From Delphinus delphis (Eukaryota > Chordata > Mammalia > Artiodactyla > Delphinidae): a DNA stretch of 64,000 nt. Each line of letters begins with the position of its first letter. Position 1 is the stretch's first letter. Position numbers and translations under genes: made by a program. Shown here piece after piece: positions 59,101-64,000 of this stretch. The stretch is from assembly GCF_949987515.2 (NCBI RefSeq), contig NC_082685.1:31930668-31994667 (forward strand), given 5' to 3'. The notes under the pieces were generated by a model that was not told the DNA's origin, did no database searches, and saw nothing but the letters and a program-made list of their open reading frames with translations.

Positions 59101-59559
59101 TGAGTGGCAGGATTCTAGGATGTGTTAGTTTTCTACATTTTTTTCCCTCCATTCTACATGGTCCTTCATTCTCTAACTCCATATCACATAAAGCTTGGGC
59201 AGGGAATGTTACTTATACGTACTTAAGGAAAAAAATATTAAGGAAAGAAGTATCATAATTGTCTTCTAAAGCTTTTGCTCTCCCCTGCCCACAGGCACAC
59301 GTTTTTCTTTACTCAAGTACTTTCAATTACCTGTTTGCACCAACACTTTCTATGCTAAGATTTATTCTTATCACGATAAGAACCACTTAAAAGTTGTGAA
59401 CCTGGCCCAGAGGGTGGCATTCATCATGCAGACGTACTGGCCCTAGCACGGTGAACAGGCTCTGACAAATGTTGCTGTTTGGGGATGGCGGGTATCACCT
59501 GCATTTGCTGGTTCTTACTGCATACTGAATTCTTCCCCCAAATATATCTCATATTTTTC
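59101..59559. other. Unique DNA, no feature seen
   Basis: No repeat or coding signal was recognised. Confidence 0.4.
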
Positions 59560-60205
59560 CCTTCTCTTAATCCTTTCCATGAGCACCCTGGACCAATTTA
59601 TCATCATCACTCCTCTCCATTCCTAAAAGTAGCCTCCTTACCACTCAGCCTACATCTGCTCTTACTGATTGCAAGTCCCTTGTTCACACTGAAGTTTGGC
59701 TTCCAGTTCTCTTAAGATAGAGACAAGTTTTCTTTACATGGCTTACAGGACCCTGAATAATCAGATCTGGGGTCCTCATTTTTCTACGCTCGTTTTCATT
59801 CTCTGGCTCCGTATTCTTAATCACTCACAACAAATACACTCCAGACATCGGGTCTTTAGCATGCAGTTTTCTCTGCCCAGACCTTACTTCCTCCCCACCC
59901 ACCCTTCTTCGTTTGACAAACTGCTATTGTTCTCCTCCTATCTCAGTTCAAAACTCACTTTCTCAAGGAAGAACAATCTGTGTATTAGTGTGGTTTCCTT
60001 ATCATAATCTCCATCACGTCACTCTCCTTTCCAGCAATAACGCAGCTTTGACATAATTTTAAATTTACGTGTGTCATTCTTTTTCTACTGAAGTGAAGAT
60101 TCCTGAGACTGTGCCTGGTTTTATACACTGTACTACCCCCAGCTCTTTTCATGGTGCCTGGATCAAAAAATAGTGGTTTGATAACTACTTGTTGAAGGAA
60201 TAAAA
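59560..60205 (+). mobile_element. L2 LINE, about 650 bp of the 3' region
   Basis: 'aggaccctgaataatcagat', 'tttctctgcccagaccttac', 'ttcctgagactgtgcctggt' and the 3' end 'aactacttgttgaaggaata' occur in L2 order. The longest L2 piece in the window without an interruption. Confidence 0.65.
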
Positions 60206-60507
60206 CATTCTAAGCTACCCATCCAATACACCATTGTCACCATATTTGTCTTGTTCTGAACCATCCTTCTCTTTTGCTTGACCTGCAATCTTTTATGCTT
60301 TATCTCCCATTTTATGAAGAAAGGCAGAAAAAGCCATCAGCCTTTGTAGTTAGTGATGTCTCCTTTGTATGTGATCTTGAGGGAAATTCTCCACTTCTCT
60401 AATTTTAAAGTCTTTCCAAAATGCCATGTTTAGTTTCACTGGGTGGTTCTGTCTTGGTACAACTACACCATCCTCTTCTACTTCCACTTATCCAGATCCA
60501 GGTCTCA
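60206..60507. other. Unique DNA, no feature seen
   Basis: No repeat or coding signal was recognised. Confidence 0.4.
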
Positions 60508-60730
60508 AGCTCTTTCTTTCTTTTGCGGTACGCGGGCCTCTTACTGTTGTGGCCTCTCCCGTTGCGGAGCACAGGCTCCGGACGCGCAGGCTCAGCGGCC
60601 ATGGCTCACGGGCCCAGCCGCTCCGCGGCATGTGGGATCTTCCCGGACCGGGGCACAAACCCGTGTCCCCTGCATCGGCAGGCGGACTGTCAACCACTGC
60701 GCCACCAGGGAAGCCCTCTAGCTCTTTCTT
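60508..60730 (-). mobile_element. CHR-2-type SINE, near-consensus copy
   Basis: AGCTCTTTCTT at 60508-60518 and 60720-60730 is the target duplication. The body keeps nearly all CpG-rich segments seen in the other copies (GCGGTACGCGGG, GGACGCGCAGG, CCGCTCCGCGG, CCCGGACCGGGGC). Undecayed CpGs suggest it is among the youngest here. The tail is short (four T). Confidence 0.96.
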
Positions 60731-61624
60731 AAGTCTATCCTTAATTATTCTTCTACAGTTCCAGTTCCAACCCAGACTGTAACCCTTCTTATAAGAAGAG
60801 GCTGATGCCTTTGGTCCTGGCACTGCAAATAATCAGACCAATTTCAGCATTTCCTGAGACTTGACATTAGTGGTTTCAAATGGAAAACAGAAAAAGAAGA
60901 TCTCTATCTCCAGGTTGGAAGTTTTTTTTGTTTTGTTTTAGAGCAGGAAGTGAATGAGCAATAACCAACATTATTGAGAGGTTGGGAACTGAAATGTCAA
61001 AAAGCCTAAATTCTCCATGCAGCCTAATGATACCCTATTTCTTTCCTCATTTCTGAGTGGTAGACTGGAAACAATTGGCCAGCAGGATGCTCCTGGCCTA
61101 GGGCTTTTCTCTCCATGGGCCTTCCTGGCCAGGCAAAGTCAGAGAAATACTCTTGATCAAGCATTTATAGTTCATGTGAATTTCACCTCAAGCAAAGAAA
61201 TGGAGCCTGCATTAACCAGCTGAATTCACGTGTAGCTGAGTACATAGTGGGCTACTTTTTTATGGCTAACAATCCTTTCAAGTTAACACTGCATCGCATC
61301 AGGATTGAATCTGGCCTTCACAAACTCTATGCACCTGGCTGTACCTCTCATTCAAATTTTGCATACTTCAGATCTGCTACTCATCTAACAACACCGTAGG
61401 CATCATATATTTAAGAGCAGCACCTGCAGCTAGAAAAGTAATCACATTCAAGGAGGTGAATTGTGAAAACAGTATTGTGTGAAGGAGTTAAGTTGATATT
61501 GTCCCAATGCCTGCCAAAAGTGTTCTTATTTTGAGAAAAAATTATTTGGGTCACTCTTTTTTGAGCTCTAAATCTATTATCAAATTTTCAAAAAGGAAAA
61601 ATAAAGACATGCAAATCATCAGAA
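60731..61624. other. Unique DNA, no feature seen
   Basis: No repeat or coding signal was recognised. Confidence 0.4.
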
Positions 61625-61826
61625 GTGCACTTTTATTTTTACATTTTTATTGGAGTACAATTGCTTTACAATGTTGTGTTCGTTTCTGCTGTATAGCAAA
61701 GTGAATCAGCTATATGTATACATATATTCCCATATCCCCTCCCTCTTACGTCCCCCTCCCACCCTCCCTATCCCACCCCTCTAGGTGGTCACAAAGCACC
61801 CCATTTCATCATGGTGTATGATCCTT

Positions 61827-62441
61827 TTAATGTGCTGTTGGATTCTGATTGCTAGTACTTTGTTGAGGATTTTTGCATCTATGTTCATCAGTGATATTAG
61901 ACTGTAGTTTTCTTTTTTTTGTGACATCTTTGTCTGGTTTTGGTATCAGGGTGATGGTGGCCTCATAGAATGAGTTTGGGAGTGTTCCTCCCTCTGCTAT
62001 ATTTTGGAAGAGTTTGAGAAGGATAGGTGTTAGCTCTTCTCTAAATGTTTGATAGAATTCCCCTGTGAAGCCATCTGGTCCTGGGCTTTTGTTTGTTGGA
62101 AGATTTTTAATCACAGTCTCAATTTCAGTGCTTGTGATTGGTCTGTTTATATTTTCTATTTCTTCCTGGTTCAGTCTTGGAAGGCTGTGCTTTTCTAAGA
62201 ATTTGGCCATTTCTTCCAGGTTGTTCATTTTATTGGCATATAGTTGCTTGCAGTAATCTCTCATGATCCTTTGTATTTCTTCAGTGTCAGTTGTTAGTTT
62301 TCCTTTTTCATTTCTCATTCTGTTGATTTGAGTCTTCTCCCTTTTTTTCTTGATGAGTCTGGCTAATGGTTTATCAATTTTGTCTGTCTTCTCCAAGAAC
62401 CAGCTTTTAGTTTTACTGATCTTTATTATTGTTTCCTTCAT
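61827..62441 (-). pseudogene. L1 ORF2 fragment: linker and start of reverse transcriptase
   Basis: A 204-codon frame. It carries the linker after the endonuclease and then the start of the reverse transcriptase, with the diagnostic [15 protein letters not shown] and [12 protein letters not shown]. After KPDKDVTKK the reading frame slips and ends in unrelated residues. The catalytic YADD-type box is not present because the downstream part is deleted at 61806. In an intact L1 this enzyme copies L1 RNA into the genome at a nicked target. This copy cannot. Confidence 0.9.
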
Positions 62442-62766
62442 TTCTTTTTCATTGATTTCTGATCTGATCTTTATGATTTCTTCCCTTCTGCTAACTTTGG
62501 GGTTGTTCCTGTTCTTCTTTTTCTGACTGCTTTAGTTGTAAGGTTAGGTTGTTTGAGATTTTTCTTGTTTCTTGAGGTAGGATTTTATTGCTATAAACTT
62601 CCCTCTTAGAACTGCTTTTGCTGCATCCCATAGGTTTTGGGTCGTTGTATTTTCATTGTCATTTGTTTCTAGGTAGTTTTTCATTTCCTCTTTGATTTCT
62701 TCAGTGATCTCTTGGTTATTTAGTAGAGTATTGTTTAGCCTCCATGTGTTTCTAATTTTTACATTT

Positions 62767-63198
62767 TTATTTTTTCCTGTAATTGATATCTAGTCTCATA
62801 GTGTTGTGGTCAGAAAAGATACTCGATACAATTTCAATTTTCTTAAATTTACCAAGGCTTGATTTGTGACCCAAGATATGATCTATCCTGGAGAGTGTTC
62901 CATGAGCACTTGAGAAGAAAGTGTATTCTGTTGTTTTTGGATGAAATGTCCCATAAATATCAATTAAGTCCATCTTGTCTAATGTGTCATTTAAAGCTTG
63001 TGTTTCCTTATTTATTTTCATTTTGGATGCTCTGTCCATTGGTGAAAGTGGGGTGTTAAAGTCCCCTACTATGATTGTCTTACTGTCTATTTCCCCTTTT
63101 ATGGCTATTAGCATTTGCCTTATGTATTGAGGTGCTCCTATGTTGGGTGCATAAATATTTACAATTGTTATATCTTCTTGGATTGATCCCTTGATCAT
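62767..63198 (-). pseudogene. L1 ORF2 fragment: endonuclease domain
   Basis: A 143-codon frame with TIVNIYAPNIGAP, IIVGDFNTPLSPMDR, RIDHILG and SDHNTMRLDI. These are conserved blocks of the apurinic-type L1 endonuclease, which nicks target DNA at TTTT/A-like sites. The GDFN Asp-Asn and SDH catalytic residues are kept. Upstream codons (to about 63480) continue the same domain after a frameshift near 63200 and contain a stop at 63414-63416. The domain is therefore not intact. Confidence 0.92.
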
Positions 63199-63489
63199 TA
63201 TGTAGTGTCTCTTGTAATAGCTGTTATTTTAAACCCTATTTTGTTTGATATGAGAATTGCTACTCCAGTTTTCTTTTGATTTCCTTTTGCATGGAATATC
63301 TTTTTCCATCCCCTCACTTTCAGTCTGTATGTGTCCCTAGGTCTGAAGTGGGTCTCTTGTAGACAACATATATACAGGTGGTGTTTTTGTATCCATTCAG
63401 CCAGTCTATGTCTTTAGGATGGGGCATTTAATCCATTTGCATTTAAGGTAATTATCGATATGTATGTTCCTATTATCAGTTTCTTAATT

Positions 63490-64000
63490 GTTTGGGGTTT
63501 GTTATTGGAGGTCTTTTCCTTCTCTTGTGTTTCCTGCCTAGAGAAGCTCCTTTAGCATTTGTTGGTTTGGTGGTGCTGAATTCTCTTAACTTTTGCTTGT
63601 CTGTAAAGGTTTTAATTTCTCCATCGAATCTGAATGCGATCCTCCTGGGTAGAGTAATCTTGGTTGTATGTTTCTCCCTTTCATCATTTTAAATATGTCC
63701 TGCCACTCCCTTCTGGTTTGCAGAGTTTGTGTTGAAAGATCAGCTGTTAACCTTATGAGGATTCCCTTATATGTTATTTGTTATTTTCCCTTGCAGCTTT
63801 TAATATTTTTTGTTTGTATTTAATTTTTGATAGTTTGATTAATATGTGTCTTAGCATGTTTCCTCTTGGATTTATCCTGTATGGGACTCTCTGCACTTCC
63901 TTGACTTGATTGACTATTTCCTTTCCCATGTTAGGGAAGTTTTCAACTATAATCTCTTCAAATATTTTTTCAGTCCCTTTCTTTTTCTCTTCATCTTCTG
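63490..64000 (-). pseudogene. L1 ORF1 C-terminal fragment, truncated by window edge
   Basis: Minus-strand translation gives blocks such as VENFPNMGKEI and RHILIKLSKIKYKQKILKAA. These belong to the L1 ORF1 RNA-binding protein, which coats L1 RNA as a trimer. Stops and shifts occur after KAAREN. The N-terminal coiled coil lies outside the window. Confidence 0.8.

Larger units (their letters stand above)
61625..64000 (-). mobile_element. Minus-strand L1 with internal deletion, running out of the window
   Basis: Its 3' end is at 61625 with a 3'UTR to 61805 (complement of 'ctaggtggtcacaaagcacc'), same type as the L1 at 28.7 kb. At about 61806 it jumps directly into the reverse-transcriptase part of ORF2, so the rest of that domain and the ORF2 C-terminus are deleted. 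ORF2 then runs through the endonuclease towards its start (about 63480). ORF1-like sequence continues to the window edge. Confidence 0.92.

Noticed and set aside
1..64000. An undescribed multi-gene system
   Set aside because: The window has no cluster of intact genes. Everything with protein homology is a broken retroelement, so I see no support for such a system.

Overview
This is nuclear DNA from a mammal, almost certainly a cetacean (whale, dolphin or porpoise). The main clue is a tRNA-derived SINE of about 200 bp, present nine times. It starts GGGCTTCCCTGGTGGC, carries a pol III B-box-like GGTTCGTGCCCC, and ends in CCGCGTACCGC plus an A tail. This is the CHR-2-type SINE that dominates cetacean genomes. 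Two longer (~335 bp) relatives of the CHR-1 type are also present. No ruminant BovB or Bov-tA repeat was recognised. The other repeats (L1 of the cetartiodactyl type, L2, MIR, MaLR/MLT1 and ERVL LTRs, hAT and Tigger DNA transposons) are general to placental mammals.

I found no host protein-coding gene, no exon I would defend, no functional RNA gene and no CRISPR or other prokaryote-like system. The window reads as intergenic or deep intronic, AT-rich DNA. The only sequences with recognisable protein homology are retrotransposon and endogenous retrovirus remnants. These are an L1 ORF2 C-terminus (28.7-29.2 kb), L1 endonuclease, reverse transcriptase and ORF1 pieces (61.8-64.0 kb), an old L1 ORF1/ORF2 start (46.9-48.5 kb) and decayed ERVL pol (24.8-26.1 kb).

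Layout. 0-6 kb: mostly unique DNA, a TG microsatellite beside a SINE, old hAT and MIR fragments, and a long purine tract. 7-9 kb: L2 elements split by a MIR and an unidentified insertion. 12-17 kb: four SINEs and an old LINE-like block. 18.4-22.2 kb: one broken minus-strand L1 with a SINE and a 1.3 kb unidentified insert inside it. 22.4-27.2 kb: an MLT1 LTR, then a decayed ERVL region. 28.7-30.1 kb: a 5'-truncated L1 split by a SINE. 32.4-33.5 kb: an hAT element and two SINEs at one target site. 33.5-60.5 kb: no CHR SINE at all, only older repeats, one ERV1-like solo LTR (42 kb), a small A-tailed insert (43.6 kb), an old plus-strand L1 (46-48.5 kb), two L1 3' ends (51.5 and 52.8 kb) and unique stretches. 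One of these, at 57.3 kb, looks like a possible regulatory element. 60.5 kb to the end: a near-consensus SINE, then a minus-strand L1 that runs out of the window.

Family names for old repeats come from memory of their consensus patterns and were not checked against a library. Edges of degraded elements are good to a few tens of bases. Edges with target-site duplications are near base-exact.
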